Source: an uncultured Eubacterium sp.
GTDB lineage: Bacteria > Bacillota > Clostridia > Lachnospirales > Lachnospiraceae
Reading direction: 5' to 3'
NCBI GenBank assembly: GCA_934338065.1
Contig: CAKRGX010000001.1
Location: 62,001-126,000, forward strand
DNA length: 64,000 nt
A model generated the notes under the pieces. It had not been told where the DNA came from, did no database searches, and saw nothing but the letters and a program-made list of their open reading frames with translations. The translations under genes and the position numbers were made by a program. Positions 38,373 through 47,164 of the stretch are shown here, one piece after another (the first letter of the stretch is position 1; each line of letters begins with the position of its first letter).

Positions 38373-40736
38373 GTGAATAAAAAAGTGTTACAAACCTTAG
38401 AATTTAATAAAATTATTGATATGCTGGTTGACGAGGCGGATTCTCCTCTTGCGAAAGAAAATGCGAGAAATCTTCTGCCGTCGTCCCACCGGGATGAGAT
38501 CATCGGCTGGCAGGCAGAAACAAGCCATGCTCTTATGCGCCTTTTGAAACAGGGCAAGCCGGGCTTTCATGGACTGCGCGATATCCGTTCAAGTCTTGTT
38601 CCCCTTGAAAAAGGTGCCACATTGGGTATGGGAGAACTTTTGGATCTATGCCGCTGCCTTGAGATTGCCCGGAGCGCGATTGCCTATAATAATAAATTTG
38701 AAGACTTGCAGGATGCTTTGTCCGGACGTTTTGCAAGCCTTATTGATCTTCCCGATCTTCGCCGCGAGATTAACCGCTGTATCATCAGCCCGGAAGAAAT
38801 GGCCGATGATGCCAGTTCCGAATTAAAACGGATCCGGCGCACGATGAAAAGTGCCAACGACCGCATCCGTGAGCAACTGACAGCAACGATCAATAGTTCA
38901 GGGAACATGCTGCGTGACAACCTCGTTACTATGCGTAACGGACGCTACTGTCTTCCTGTCAAGCAGGAATATAAATCAACCTTTCAAGGTATGATTCATG
39001 ATCAGAGTGCCACCGGCTCCACTTTTTTTATCGAACCTATGGCAATCGTAAAGCTAAACAACGAACTGGCTGAACTGGCAATGAAAGAACAGGAAGAAAT
39101 CGAAAAAATACTGGCATCACTCAGTGCACTGGCTGCTCCACACACGGATGACATACGCAAAAATATACTTCTCCTTGCCGAACTGGATTTTATCTTTGCG
39201 AAAGCAGGTTTGTCGAAAAAAATGCAGGGAAGCGAACCTTTATTTAATCAGAATTACATTCATATCAAAAAAGGACGCCATCCTCTTATTCCAAGAGATA
39301 AGGTGGTTCCAATCGATGTAACATTAGGAAAAAGCTATGATCTTCTTATCATTACCGGACCAAATACCGGTGGAAAAACCGTTTCTCTGAAGACAGTCGG
39401 ACTTTTTACCCTGATGGGGCAGGCAGGACTTCACATCCCTGCCTATGACCGTTCCCACCTGAGAGTGTATGAGGAAGTATACGCTGATATCGGTGATGAA
39501 CAGAGCATTGAACAAAGTCTCAGTACCTTTTCATCTCACATGGTAAACACGGTTTATATCCTGAAACGGGCAAACAGAAAAACACTGGCTCTTTTCGATG
39601 AGTTAGGCGCGGGTACCGATCCTACGGAAGGAGCCGCTCTGGCGATTGCTATCCTCGACCATCTGCACAAGCACAATGTGACAGCGATGGCTACGACTCA
39701 CTACAGTGAATTAAAACTATATGCTCTTTCAACCGAAGGCGTAGAAAATGCTTCCTGCGAATTTGATGTGGAGTCCCTGCAGCCAACTTATCGTCTTCTC
39801 GTCGGGGTTCCGGGTAAAAGTAACGCATTTGCCATTTCCGGAAAACTGGGCCTTCCGCAAGAGATCATTGAAGAAGCCGGCAAATTGATTGACAGTGACA
39901 ACCAGAGCTTTGAAGATGTTGTTACCGGTCTGGAAGAAGCCCGTGTGGAAGCGGAAAAGGAAAGAGAAAAAGCAAAGCGGATACGTCAGGAAGCAGAACA
40001 TTTTAAAGAAAAAATGATTGCGAAAAACGAGCGCATCGATGCTGCAAAAGACAAAATACTCCGCCGTGCCAATGAAGAAGCACACGATATCATTCAGAAG
40101 GCAAAAGATACCGCAGATGAATCCATCAAAAAATATAATAAATGGATGCAGGGTGCCGGCATGACGAAAGAAATGGAAAAGGAACGTGCGGCATTAAGGG
40201 AACAACTAGATAAGACGGGCAGTAAACTTACAATAAACGAACAAAAAAAGAAGCACCAAAAAGCACCCGATAAACTATCCATTGGTGATATTGTCATGGT
40301 ACATTCGATGGGAGTCAAGGGGACTGTCAGCACCCTTCCCAACAACAAAGGAAAGTGCTTCGTACAAATGGGTATTCTCCGTTCAGAAGTAGATATCAAA
40401 GACCTTGAACTGCTGGAACAGGAAACAAAAGCAGCAAAAAAAGAAGCAGATATTACCCATGCACGGAACATGAAGATGACAAAAGCTATGACGATTTCCT
40501 CCGAGCTTAATCTAATCGGGAAAACAGTTTCTGAGGCACTTGCCCTATTAGACAAATACCTTGACGATGCATATCTGGCAAAACTGCACCAAGTTACTAT
40601 CATACACGGAATGGGGACAGGTGCACTACGAACTGCCGTGCAAAATTACTGCAAACGATGTAAATACGTAGACAGCTATCGTATGGGAGAATACGGGGAA
40701 GGTGGCTACGGTGTCACAATTGTAAATTTTAAATAA
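38373..40736 (+). CDS. mutS2: Endonuclease MutS2
   Basis: MutS2 suppresses homologous recombination and acts on stalled or collided ribosomes in Bacillus. The 787-aa protein has the MutS core. The ATPase Walker A is GPNTGGKT near 330-337, Walker B is ALFDELGAGTDP, and TTHYSELK follows. A long coiled-coil region (about 500-610) is rich in Glu and Lys. The C-terminal Smr nuclease domain has LNLIGKTVSEAL and the catalytic-loop motif HGMGTGALR. GTG 38373 is preceded by GGGAG at 8 bases; a longer reading adds 13 residues without homology. It is followed 10 bases later by a response-regulator gene, an unusual operon partner. Confidence 0.94.
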   Translation: MNKKVLQTLEFNKIIDMLVDEADSPLAKENARNLLPSSHRDEIIGWQAETSHALMRLLKQGKPGFHGLRDIRSSLVPLEKGATLGMGELLDLCRCLEIARSAIAYNNKFEDLQDALSGRFASLIDLPDLRREINRCIISPEEMADDASSELKRIRRTMKSANDRIREQLTATINSSGNMLRDNLVTMRNGRYCLPVKQEYKSTFQGMIHDQSATGSTFFIEPMAIVKLNNELAELAMKEQEEIEKILASLSALAAPHTDDIRKNILLLAELDFIFAKAGLSKKMQGSEPLFNQNYIHIKKGRHPLIPRDKVVPIDVTLGKSYDLLIITGPNTGGKTVSLKTVGLFTLMGQAGLHIPAYDRSHLRVYEEVYADIGDEQSIEQSLSTFSSHMVNTVYILKRANRKTLALFDELGAGTDPTEGAALAIAILDHLHKHNVTAMATTHYSELKLYALSTEGVENASCEFDVESLQPTYRLLVGVPGKSNAFAISGKLGLPQEIIEEAGKLIDSDNQSFEDVVTGLEEARVEAEKEREKAKRIRQEAEHFKEKMIAKNERIDAAKDKILRRANEEAHDIIQKAKDTADESIKKYNKWMQGAGMTKEMEKERAALREQLDKTGSKLTINEQKKKHQKAPDKLSIGDIVMVHSMGVKGTVSTLPNNKGKCFVQMGILRSEVDIKDLELLEQETKAAKKEADITHARNMKMTKAMTISSELNLIGKTVSEALALLDKYLDDAYLAKLHQVTIIHGMGTGALRTAVQNYCKRCKYVDSYRMGEYGEGGYGVTIVNFK

Positions 40737-40746
40737 GGAGCAGACA

Positions 40747-41463
40747 ATGGATAAAAAAAAGATTCTGATCGTAGACGATGACAATAATATCGCAGAATTA
40801 ATCTCGCTTTATTTAACAAAAGAATGTTTTCAATGCGAAATAGCAAATGATGGTGAAAGCGCTCTTACCAAATATGCCTCTTTTTCACCGGACCTGATCT
40901 TATTAGATCTTATGCTGCCCGGTATTGATGGCTATGAAGTATGCCGGGAAATACGAAAAAGTAATATAACACCGATCATCATGCTGTCTGCCAAAGGCGA
41001 AGTATTTGATAAAGTGCTGGGACTGGAATTAGGTGCGGATGACTATATCATCAAGCCCTTTGACAGCAAAGAAATGGTTGCCCGCGTTAAAGCGGTATTA
41101 CGCCGATACGAATATCAAAAAAACAATACGCCCGCTAACGCAGAACAGAAAGCCAATGATTCTGTTCAATATAAAGACCTTACGATCAGCCTTACCAACT
41201 ACACAACAAACTATATGGGAGAACTATTGGAAATGCCGCCAAAAGAATTAGAACTTTTATATTTTCTTGCCACGCATCCCAATCAGGTATTTACCAGAGA
41301 ACAGTTACTGGACCACATATGGGGATATGAATATATCGGTGAGACACGAACAATCGATGTCCATATCAAGCGCATCCGCGAAAAAATACGCGACCACGAA
41401 GAATGGGCAATCCGCACCGTATGGGGCATCGGTTATAAATTTGAAACAACCCGCAGAGCTTAA
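40747..41463 (+). CDS. OmpR-family response regulator
   Basis: This is a 238-aa DNA-binding response regulator. The receiver has the acidic pocket VDDD (9-12), phosphoacceptor Asp54 in LLDLMLPG and the conserved KPF near 104. The winged-helix domain spans about 140-236. All catalytic residues are intact, so it should be a normal phospho-switch with the kinase gene that follows 14 bases later. The target genes cannot be inferred. AAGGAG directly after the mutS2 stop codon serves as its ribosome site. Confidence 0.92.
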   Translation: MDKKKILIVDDDNNIAELISLYLTKECFQCEIANDGESALTKYASFSPDLILLDLMLPGIDGYEVCREIRKSNITPIIMLSAKGEVFDKVLGLELGADDYIIKPFDSKEMVARVKAVLRRYEYQKNNTPANAEQKANDSVQYKDLTISLTNYTTNYMGELLEMPPKELELLYFLATHPNQVFTREQLLDHIWGYEYIGETRTIDVHIKRIREKIRDHEEWAIRTVWGIGYKFETTRRA

Positions 41464-41477
41464 ATAGGGAGAATCAC

Positions 41478-42890
41478 ATGAAAAAACATATGAAAACCAC
41501 CTTAGGGCATAAACTGCTCGCCTATTATCTGGTCTTTTTTGCCATCACTTTTTTTGCCATGTCTACCATAGGACACAGTTATATCCGTGAACGAGCCTAT
41601 GTAGAGGCGGAACACCATCTACAGGATATCGGTATCACCCTGTTAAGTTCCGACATGAATCAGCAAAGTTATACCAAGACATCCATACGATCTTTGTATT
41701 CCCAGTTACTTATTGTTGGGGATGCAACTGACTGCCGTATCATCATTGTCTGTGATGACGGTGATATCGTCATGGATACAAGCAGCAAAAATGTAAATTA
41801 TAATGTTTACACCAAAGATTCCTCTTTTCTGCGGCAGCAGGCAACCAGGGATACAACAATGGAAGGCTACCTTCCCTCGGAATCTATGTGTGTCTGCATG
41901 CCCATCGAAAAGAGTGCATTTATGAACGGCTATCTTTTGATCACTCAGGCAAATATGTATATTGATAATCGTGCCACATACTATTCTAATGTATTATCAA
42001 CATTTTTTTATTTGATGATCCTTCTTGTCGGCCTTGTATTTATCCTGATCTATATCTTTAACGTACGTCCGCTGCACCAATTACGGAATGGTGCCAAAGA
42101 CTTCTCTATCTCGCACGATAATCCCCCCATCATTATTCATTCAAATGACGAGTACGGGGAACTGGCACAGACACTAAATGTAATTGGGGCAGAACTTGCC
42201 AAATTTGATGAATACCAACGCAAATTCATTTCAAATATCTCTCATGATTTTCGCTCGCCATTAACCAATATCCGTGGCTATGTACAGGCAATGGCAGATG
42301 GTATCATCCCGGTTGATAATCAGGAGAAATACCTGAATATTATTTTGTATGAAACCGAACGGCTGACCAAGCTTTCCTCAGATCTTCTGGATGTTAATAA
42401 TTATGACAAAGATCATATCATGCTGAATATCACCGAATTTGACATTCATGAAACGATTTTGAAAACATGCGACAGCCTTGAAAGCAGCATACAGGAAAAA
42501 CAGATCCGTATTGATTTTATACCGGTCAGCACAAATCCACTCCTAGTAAAAGCAGACCATAATAAAATTGTACAGGTACTTCATAATTTATTGGAAAATG
42601 CCGTCAAATTCAGTGATGAGGGTTCTCCTATCACGATCGCTACACGGCTCCACCATGAGCGCGTATACATCTCCATCAAAGATAATGGCATCGGTATTCC
42701 AAAAGAAGAACTTCCCGAGATCTGGAATCGATTCTACAAGACTGACCTCTCAAGAGGAAAAGACAAACTAGGCAGCGGATTAGGACTTTCTATTTGTCGT
42801 GAAATAATAAACGCCCACAAACAAACGATCGACGTCGTCAGTACCGTGGGCGTTGGTTCAAAATTTACGTTTACTCTTCCGAAGGCGTAG
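41478..42890 (+). CDS. HAMP-domain sensor histidine kinase
   Basis: The 470-aa inner-membrane kinase has two membrane segments (about 12-32 and 172-195). An extracellular sensor of about 135 residues lies between them, and a HAMP region follows. The phosphoaccepting His256 is in SNISHDFRSPLTN. The ATPase domain has NLLENAVKFS (N-box), DNGIGIP (G1) and GSGLGLSI (G2). It should phosphorylate the regulator encoded just upstream. The stop codon overlaps the end of the convergent membrane-protein gene by 20 bases; the terminator is inside that gene. Confidence 0.92.
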   Translation: MKKHMKTTLGHKLLAYYLVFFAITFFAMSTIGHSYIRERAYVEAEHHLQDIGITLLSSDMNQQSYTKTSIRSLYSQLLIVGDATDCRIIIVCDDGDIVMDTSSKNVNYNVYTKDSSFLRQQATRDTTMEGYLPSESMCVCMPIEKSAFMNGYLLITQANMYIDNRATYYSNVLSTFFYLMILLVGLVFILIYIFNVRPLHQLRNGAKDFSISHDNPPIIIHSNDEYGELAQTLNVIGAELAKFDEYQRKFISNISHDFRSPLTNIRGYVQAMADGIIPVDNQEKYLNIILYETERLTKLSSDLLDVNNYDKDHIMLNITEFDIHETILKTCDSLESSIQEKQIRIDFIPVSTNPLLVKADHNKIVQVLHNLLENAVKFSDEGSPITIATRLHHERVYISIKDNGIGIPKEELPEIWNRFYKTDLSRGKDKLGSGLGLSICREIINAHKQTIDVVSTVGVGSKFTFTLPKA

Positions 42891-44481
42891 CTATCGGCTC
42901 CTCTGCAATACGTTCAATACACAACTCCGTGATCAAAACGGAGTTGTTCTTTATTTTACATATAAGATAATTACTTCCACTTCCCATTGTAAATGTTTTT
43001 GTAGAATTTTTAATCTTTCCCGTATCGAAAGAAGCTATATTATCCACCCATTTCCCGGTAAATATTTCAGACACATTAAGACTCTGAAACTCTTTTGCAC
43101 TTGCCACCGAAATATCCAGTCCTTTGATCGTCAGCGGAAATTCAATATATGAGGACAACTTTTTCAAGCTGCCATCAGCAACAGCATACTGTATATTCTG
43201 TGCCGTCTCCCGATAATCCTGGCTCATATCCGGCTCATCTTCTTCCGGTTTCTCCGTTTCCTCTGCTGCTGGTTTCTCTGTTTCTTTCGCATCCTTCTCC
43301 TGACCGCTTTCCCATGATATATGGATAACACTCATCAGACCACTCAGCATACGGGACTTTTCTTCCACTGACACTTTTCCAATAAGAAGAGTAAAGTTAA
43401 TATCCTGTTTTGTAAATGTGTAGATTTCCTCGCCCTCTTCATTCATATACGTCTGAACAGAGATGCCATTAACAGCGATTACCTCTCCTTCCGTAAAATC
43501 GTCCAAAACACCATTCGGACTGCCATCCCGTCCGGCGTATCCGACTACCCGGTGCTTTTCCAGTTCTTCCACCTCCGGATAAGTAAACTGAAACGATTCA
43601 AAATTTTTAACAAGTTTATAACTGACCTTTTCAGCCGGAGAATTAATTGTAACACGGAATCCGTATAGCTCATATACTTTGCTCAATACATCACGGCGCT
43701 GCTTCTCTGTGGATTCCTGTTCTTCTCCCTCCCAGCCCACAGCATTGCGGCTGATTTTTTTGACATGCTCCGGACCGTCTTTTTTTCCGTCACCTTTGCT
43801 GCTGTTTTCCTTCTTTGTTCCTTCCACAAGCTTCACCGCCTTTTCCGTGCTGCAACTCTTACTCATCGTAACGGCAAACGTACAGGACTCCTGCTGCCAT
43901 GTCATTCCATCGCACTCATCCTCGCCATACAAAATAACTTCCTTATCATCAACGGTTTCTTTCGCCAGTTCCTCTTGTTCCGCAAACTGCTCTGTCACAT
44001 CCGGAGCATTTTCCTCTTCTTTGTATTCAAACAAAATCTTGTCTTTGTGTTTTTTGCTCTTATACGTAATCTTTACATGTTTTTTCTCTTTTTCCACCCG
44101 TATTTCTTTCACTTTATAACTCTTGGAAACATTGCTTAACGTATATGTTTTACAATCGGTCTTTTCCGCAATGTCACGGATGGAATCCAACTCGATCCAT
44201 TCTTCTCTATCATTCTCTGCGATAACAACCGGATGGTTGACATCACCGGAATTATCTGTTCCCATAAACTGGTTTCCGATAACAACAGCACTAACGACAA
44301 GTGCCACAAAAGCAGCCGCAGCCACACCAATTTGACGAGCGGAGAAACGAGGTCTGCTCTGTAAGGAAATCACCGTATCAGATGATTCTTCATATGCCTT
44401 CTTCACATTGGCAAGAATTCTCTCTTTATCACTATCACTCAGACAGATTTTCTGCATAGCTTCTTTATACTCTTTTTGCAT
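42871..44481 (-). CDS. Membrane-bound anti-sigma-like protein with large extracellular domain
   Basis: This 536-aa protein has a short cytoplasmic N-terminus (about 1-45), one membrane helix (about 51-73) and a large extracytoplasmic region. That region contains an acidic, low-complexity stretch around 380-410 (EKPAAEETEKPEEDEPD). The arrangement directly after an ECF sigma gene is that of a transmembrane anti-sigma factor, but I see no zinc-binding motif. The extracellular part is not recognised. ATG 44481 is preferred because AGGAGA lies at a proper distance; two other upstream ATGs are too close to the ribosome site. It overlaps the sigma gene by 17 bases. Confidence 0.7.
   Translation of the reverse strand: MQKEYKEAMQKICLSDSDKERILANVKKAYEESSDTVISLQSRPRFSARQIGVAAAAFVALVVSAVVIGNQFMGTDNSGDVNHPVVIAENDREEWIELDSIRDIAEKTDCKTYTLSNVSKSYKVKEIRVEKEKKHVKITYKSKKHKDKILFEYKEEENAPDVTEQFAEQEELAKETVDDKEVILYGEDECDGMTWQQESCTFAVTMSKSCSTEKAVKLVEGTKKENSSKGDGKKDGPEHVKKISRNAVGWEGEEQESTEKQRRDVLSKVYELYGFRVTINSPAEKVSYKLVKNFESFQFTYPEVEELEKHRVVGYAGRDGSPNGVLDDFTEGEVIAVNGISVQTYMNEEGEEIYTFTKQDINFTLLIGKVSVEEKSRMLSGLMSVIHISWESGQEKDAKETEKPAAEETEKPEEDEPDMSQDYRETAQNIQYAVADGSLKKLSSYIEFPLTIKGLDISVASAKEFQSLNVSEIFTGKWVDNIASFDTGKIKNSTKTFTMGSGSNYLICKIKNNSVLITELCIERIAEEPIATPSEE
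42921..42957 (+). terminator. Terminator of the mutS2/two-component operon inside a convergent coding region
   Basis: A perfect 10-bp stem, ACAACTCCGT (42921-42930) with ACGGAGTTGT (42938-42947), and a 7-base loop are followed by TCTTTATTTT. It lies 30 bases past the kinase stop codon, yet within the last 30 codons of the antiparallel anti-sigma-like gene. Confidence 0.85.
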
Positions 44482-44983
44482 GACCATCATCTCCTTTCAT
44501 CATTTTTTCTAATTTCTCCCGCCCTCGTTTTAAAAGCGACCTTACCGTCGCTTCTTTTTTCTGAAGAATATCTGCGATTTCCGCAGTTGCATATTCTTCA
44601 AAATAATATAAGTGAATCACGCTCCGGTATTTTTCCGGCAGCGCCATCACAGCCTCCATAACGTCACTTTCTTCTCTTTCCTCTTCTGCAGCAGCTTCGT
44701 ATCCCTCAGGTATCGCCACCTCCCGCTGTCTGCTTGCTGATTTAAGTTTATCTTTACACAAATTCGCTGCCACACGCAAAAGCCAGGCTTTTACATGATT
44801 CCAATCTTCAAATTGCTTTGCCGACTGCATAAAGCGAATCAATACTTCCTGAACAATATCTTCTGCGTCTTCTCGGGTCTTCATATAAGAAAACGCCAGT
44901 CGCATAATGTCATTACCGAACTTGTCCAGGGCCTGTTCCACCGCGTCCGGTGGATTTGATGCCACATCAATGCAATTACTCAA
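44465..44983 (-). CDS. ECF-type RNA polymerase sigma factor
   Basis: The 172-aa sigma-70 family factor of the extracytoplasmic-function group has two regions. Region 2 (about 18-85) has EDAEDIVQEVLIRF, and region 4 (about 105-165) has LPEKYRSVIHLYYFEEYATAEIA. It should direct transcription of envelope-stress or related genes and be held inactive by the membrane protein encoded next. The start appears to be TTG 44983, with GGGG at eight bases. The upstream element at 45009-45035 looks like an ECF promoter, consistent with autoregulation. Confidence 0.9.
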   Translation of the reverse strand: MSNCIDVASNPPDAVEQALDKFGNDIMRLAFSYMKTREDAEDIVQEVLIRFMQSAKQFEDWNHVKAWLLRVAANLCKDKLKSASRQREVAIPEGYEAAAEEEREESDVMEAVMALPEKYRSVIHLYYFEEYATAEIADILQKKEATVRSLLKRGREKLEKMMKGDDGHAKRV

Positions 44984-45008
44984 AACATTATCCCCTTTCT
45001 ATTTATCA

Positions 45009-45035
45009 TACGATTTACAAGCCAAATATGTTGCA
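45009..45035 (-). promoter_or_regulatory. Candidate autoregulated ECF promoter
   Basis: The minus strand reads TGCAAC (45035-45030), a 17-bp spacer, then CGTA (45012-45009), 25 bases upstream of the sigma gene. This resembles the TGAAAC-N16/17-CGTC form used by ECF sigma factors. No SigA-like pair is convincing nearby. Confidence 0.45.
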
Positions 45036-45050
45036 TTTTCCCACAATTTC

Positions 45051-45083
45051 AAAAAAAAGAGAACTTTATATAAAAGCCCTCTT
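45051..45083 (-). terminator. Terminator of the cheX-trmL transcript
   Basis: On the minus strand an 11-bp stem (45083-45073 with 45067-45057, two G-U pairs) and a short UAUA-type loop are followed by six T. It lies 10 bases past the trmL stop. Confidence 0.85.
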
Positions 45084-45091
45084 ATATTCTA

Positions 45092-45598
45092 TCAAATCGT
45101 ACCATCCTTCCAATGTGAATGGTGTAAATGTCCTACTGTGTTCAGCTTCCGGAAGTTTTGCTGGCGCAACGCTTCATACAATACAATAGCTACTGAATTT
45201 CCTAGATTTAACGAACGAATATCCCCGAACATCGGTATACGAACTGTATTTTCTTCATTTTCTACAAGAATTTCTTCTGGAATCCCGGCACTTTCTTTTC
45301 CAAACATAATATAGCAGTCATCCTCATAGGATACATCACTGTAAATATGTTTCGCCTTTGTCGTAGCCATATAAATCTTAGCTCCCTGATTCTTCTCACA
45401 AAAATCAGAGTAACTGTCATAGATTGTGTAATCCAATTTATCCCAATAATCTAATCCTGCTCGTTTTACCTGTTTTTCATTGATCTGGAACCCCATCGGC
45501 TCGATCAGATGAAGCCTGGCACCTGCAGCCACACAGGTACGCCCTATATTTCCGGTGTTAGCAGGTATCTCCGGTTCTAACAATACAATATTCAGCAT
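45092..45598 (-). CDS. trmL: tRNA (cytidine(34)-2'-O)-methyltransferase
   Basis: TrmL is a SPOUT-class (trefoil-knot) methyltransferase that modifies the wobble ribose of certain leucine tRNAs. The 168-aa length is typical. The N-terminal LLEPEIPANTGNIGRTC and the knot motifs MFGKESAGIP and IPMFGDIRSLNLGNSVAIVLYEALR are clear. It starts one base after the cheX stop on the same strand, so it is coupled to it. A strong terminator follows. Confidence 0.95.
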   Translation of the reverse strand: MLNIVLLEPEIPANTGNIGRTCVAAGARLHLIEPMGFQINEKQVKRAGLDYWDKLDYTIYDSYSDFCEKNQGAKIYMATTKAKHIYSDVSYEDDCYIMFGKESAGIPEEILVENEENTVRIPMFGDIRSLNLGNSVAIVLYEALRQQNFRKLNTVGHLHHSHWKDGTI

Positions 45599-45599
45599 C

Positions 45600-46076
45600 T
45601 TAACTCTCTTGCTTTAATGCAAGGAACAAATCAATTCCACCACTGCCGTCGGTAAAATTCATTGGCACACAAAGAGATTTGGTATAATTGGATGAAAAAC
45701 TAACCTCCCCATGTGACAAAGTCGGCGGTGTAATATCAATTCCTACACCATTCGATGAAAATACGGTAGCCGCATTTCCCATGATCATATTTCCTAATTC
45801 GCTGAGCGCACTAGAGGCAAAATCATCAATTGCCTTCACTTCCATCATACACATTTTGGAAGCAATTGCGCATGCATTCTCTTCCGTCATAGCAATCAAT
45901 ACCTGACCACGCATCTCGCCAGTTACGCCAATAATGATAACCCAGCTATCGGAAGCAAACTTAGCCTCGCGTAAAACGGGTTTCTGAATTCCTACATCGA
46001 CAAAACACATGTCTTGTAACACTTTTTTTGCTGCCATGAGAAAGGGATTGATATGTTCTGCATTTAACGTAGCCAT
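45600..46076 (-). CDS. CheX-domain protein (chemotaxis phosphatase-like)
   Basis: This 158-aa single-domain protein is of the CheX family, which dephosphorylates CheY in chemotactic bacteria. It carries the family's core ASSALSELGNMIMGNAA (near 95-111), where the Glu and Asn are the catalytic residues, and a STxTP-like SHGEVSF later. No other chemotaxis gene is present in the window, so it may act on a different receiver or be a stand-alone regulator (inference). ATG 46076 has AAAGGGGAG at the right distance. A promoter lies at 46108-46136. Confidence 0.85.
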   Translation of the reverse strand: MATLNAEHINPFLMAAKKVLQDMCFVDVGIQKPVLREAKFASDSWVIIIGVTGEMRGQVLIAMTEENACAIASKMCMMEVKAIDDFASSALSELGNMIMGNAATVFSSNGVGIDITPPTLSHGEVSFSSNYTKSLCVPMNFTDGSGGIDLFLALKQES

Positions 46077-46107
46077 TCTTTTCTCCCCTTTGCACAGTCT
46101 TATTATT

Positions 46108-46136
46108 ATCATATCACACTTAAGAAACCGTGTCTA
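46108..46136 (-). promoter_or_regulatory. SigA-type promoter of cheX-trmL
   Basis: The minus strand reads TAGACA (46136-46131), a 17-bp spacer, then TATGAT (46113-46108), 32 bases before the start codon. Confidence 0.65.
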
Positions 46137-46170
46137 TAAATTTCTCAATTTTAGGATTTGCTTTTCACCG

Positions 46171-47148
46171 TCATGCCCGGAACAGTTCATCTGTTTTCGG
46201 TGGTTCCAGATAGCGCCGTTCCTCACCATTTATGATAACCCGGTCATTTCCTTCCGTTGCATAGCCCACTACAGCAGCCGGAATCCCTGCCAGTCCAAGT
46301 TTATCCACCAATTCCTGTCCGTGCGATGTTCCGATCAGCATTGATCCACTGGAGATAAGCATATAAGGGTTGATATCCAGCACTTCGCATAACTCAATTG
46401 TCTCCTGACGGATTGGTATTTTCTTCAAGTCAACCTCCAATCCAACTCCAGATGCAGATGCCATTTCCCATAAAGCACCAAAGATTCCTCCCTCAGTTAC
46501 GTCGTGCATGGCACTCACACCTACCTGCATTGCCACTTCGCTGTCCCTGACAACACTTAAAAAATGATCAAATTCCTTGGCTGTTTCGACCATTTCCTCT
46601 GGAAGCTTCTCTTTTAATACATCTTCCTTTTCCTTTGCCAAAATAGACGATCCTTCCAGTCCGATCCACTTCGTGATGACCAGCTCCTGCCCCGGCTTTA
46701 GTCCCCCGGTCGTTATCATCCGGTCCTTTGCAATTCTTCCCACGCCTGTGACAGAAACGAGCGTCTGGGTCACTGCGGCAGACACTTCCGTATGACCGCC
46801 AAGAATTTCTACATGATACTCCTCGGTGAGTTTTGTCACATCGTCCATGATTGCCTTCAATTCTTCTTCCGAATTCTCTGGTGGAAAAATGATCGTCAGC
46901 AGAATCCCAATTAATTCTGCTCCCGAAGAAGCAATATCATTGGCTGTAATATGAAACGCCAGCTTACCAATATCCTTTGCTGTTCCCGTGATTGGATCTG
47001 TAGACAGCACAATTGCATCGCCATCTGGTTCCAGGACGGCGCAATCCTCTCCCACGCCTGCATGTACAAGTACTTCCGGCCGCTTTACCGTTAACTTTTT
47101 AAATACCGAACGTTTTAATACTGTTTCTGGTACTTTTCCTATCTCCAT
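46171..47148 (-). CDS. AIR synthase-related (HypE/PurM-like) protein
   Basis: This 325-aa protein has the two-domain PurM-like fold, shared with HypE, ThiL, SelD and AIR synthase. The N-terminal ATP-binding part has HAGVGEDCAVLEPDGDAIVLSTD, and a later GGHTEVS is seen. The C-terminal part contains SAMHDVTEGGIFGALWEM. It most resembles the HypE-like branch, but no hydrogenase maturation genes of the Hyp set are near. Its substrate is unknown. ATG 47148 is supported by GGAGG at 6 bases; a longer reading overlaps vanW. It follows vanW by 16 bases. Confidence 0.78.
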   Translation of the reverse strand: MEIGKVPETVLKRSVFKKLTVKRPEVLVHAGVGEDCAVLEPDGDAIVLSTDPITGTAKDIGKLAFHITANDIASSGAELIGILLTIIFPPENSEEELKAIMDDVTKLTEEYHVEILGGHTEVSAAVTQTLVSVTGVGRIAKDRMITTGGLKPGQELVITKWIGLEGSSILAKEKEDVLKEKLPEEMVETAKEFDHFLSVVRDSEVAMQVGVSAMHDVTEGGIFGALWEMASASGVGLEVDLKKIPIRQETIELCEVLDINPYMLISSGSMLIGTSHGQELVDKLGLAGIPAAVVGYATEGNDRVIINGEERRYLEPPKTDELFRA

Positions 47149-47164
47149 ATTGATCCTCCATTTA

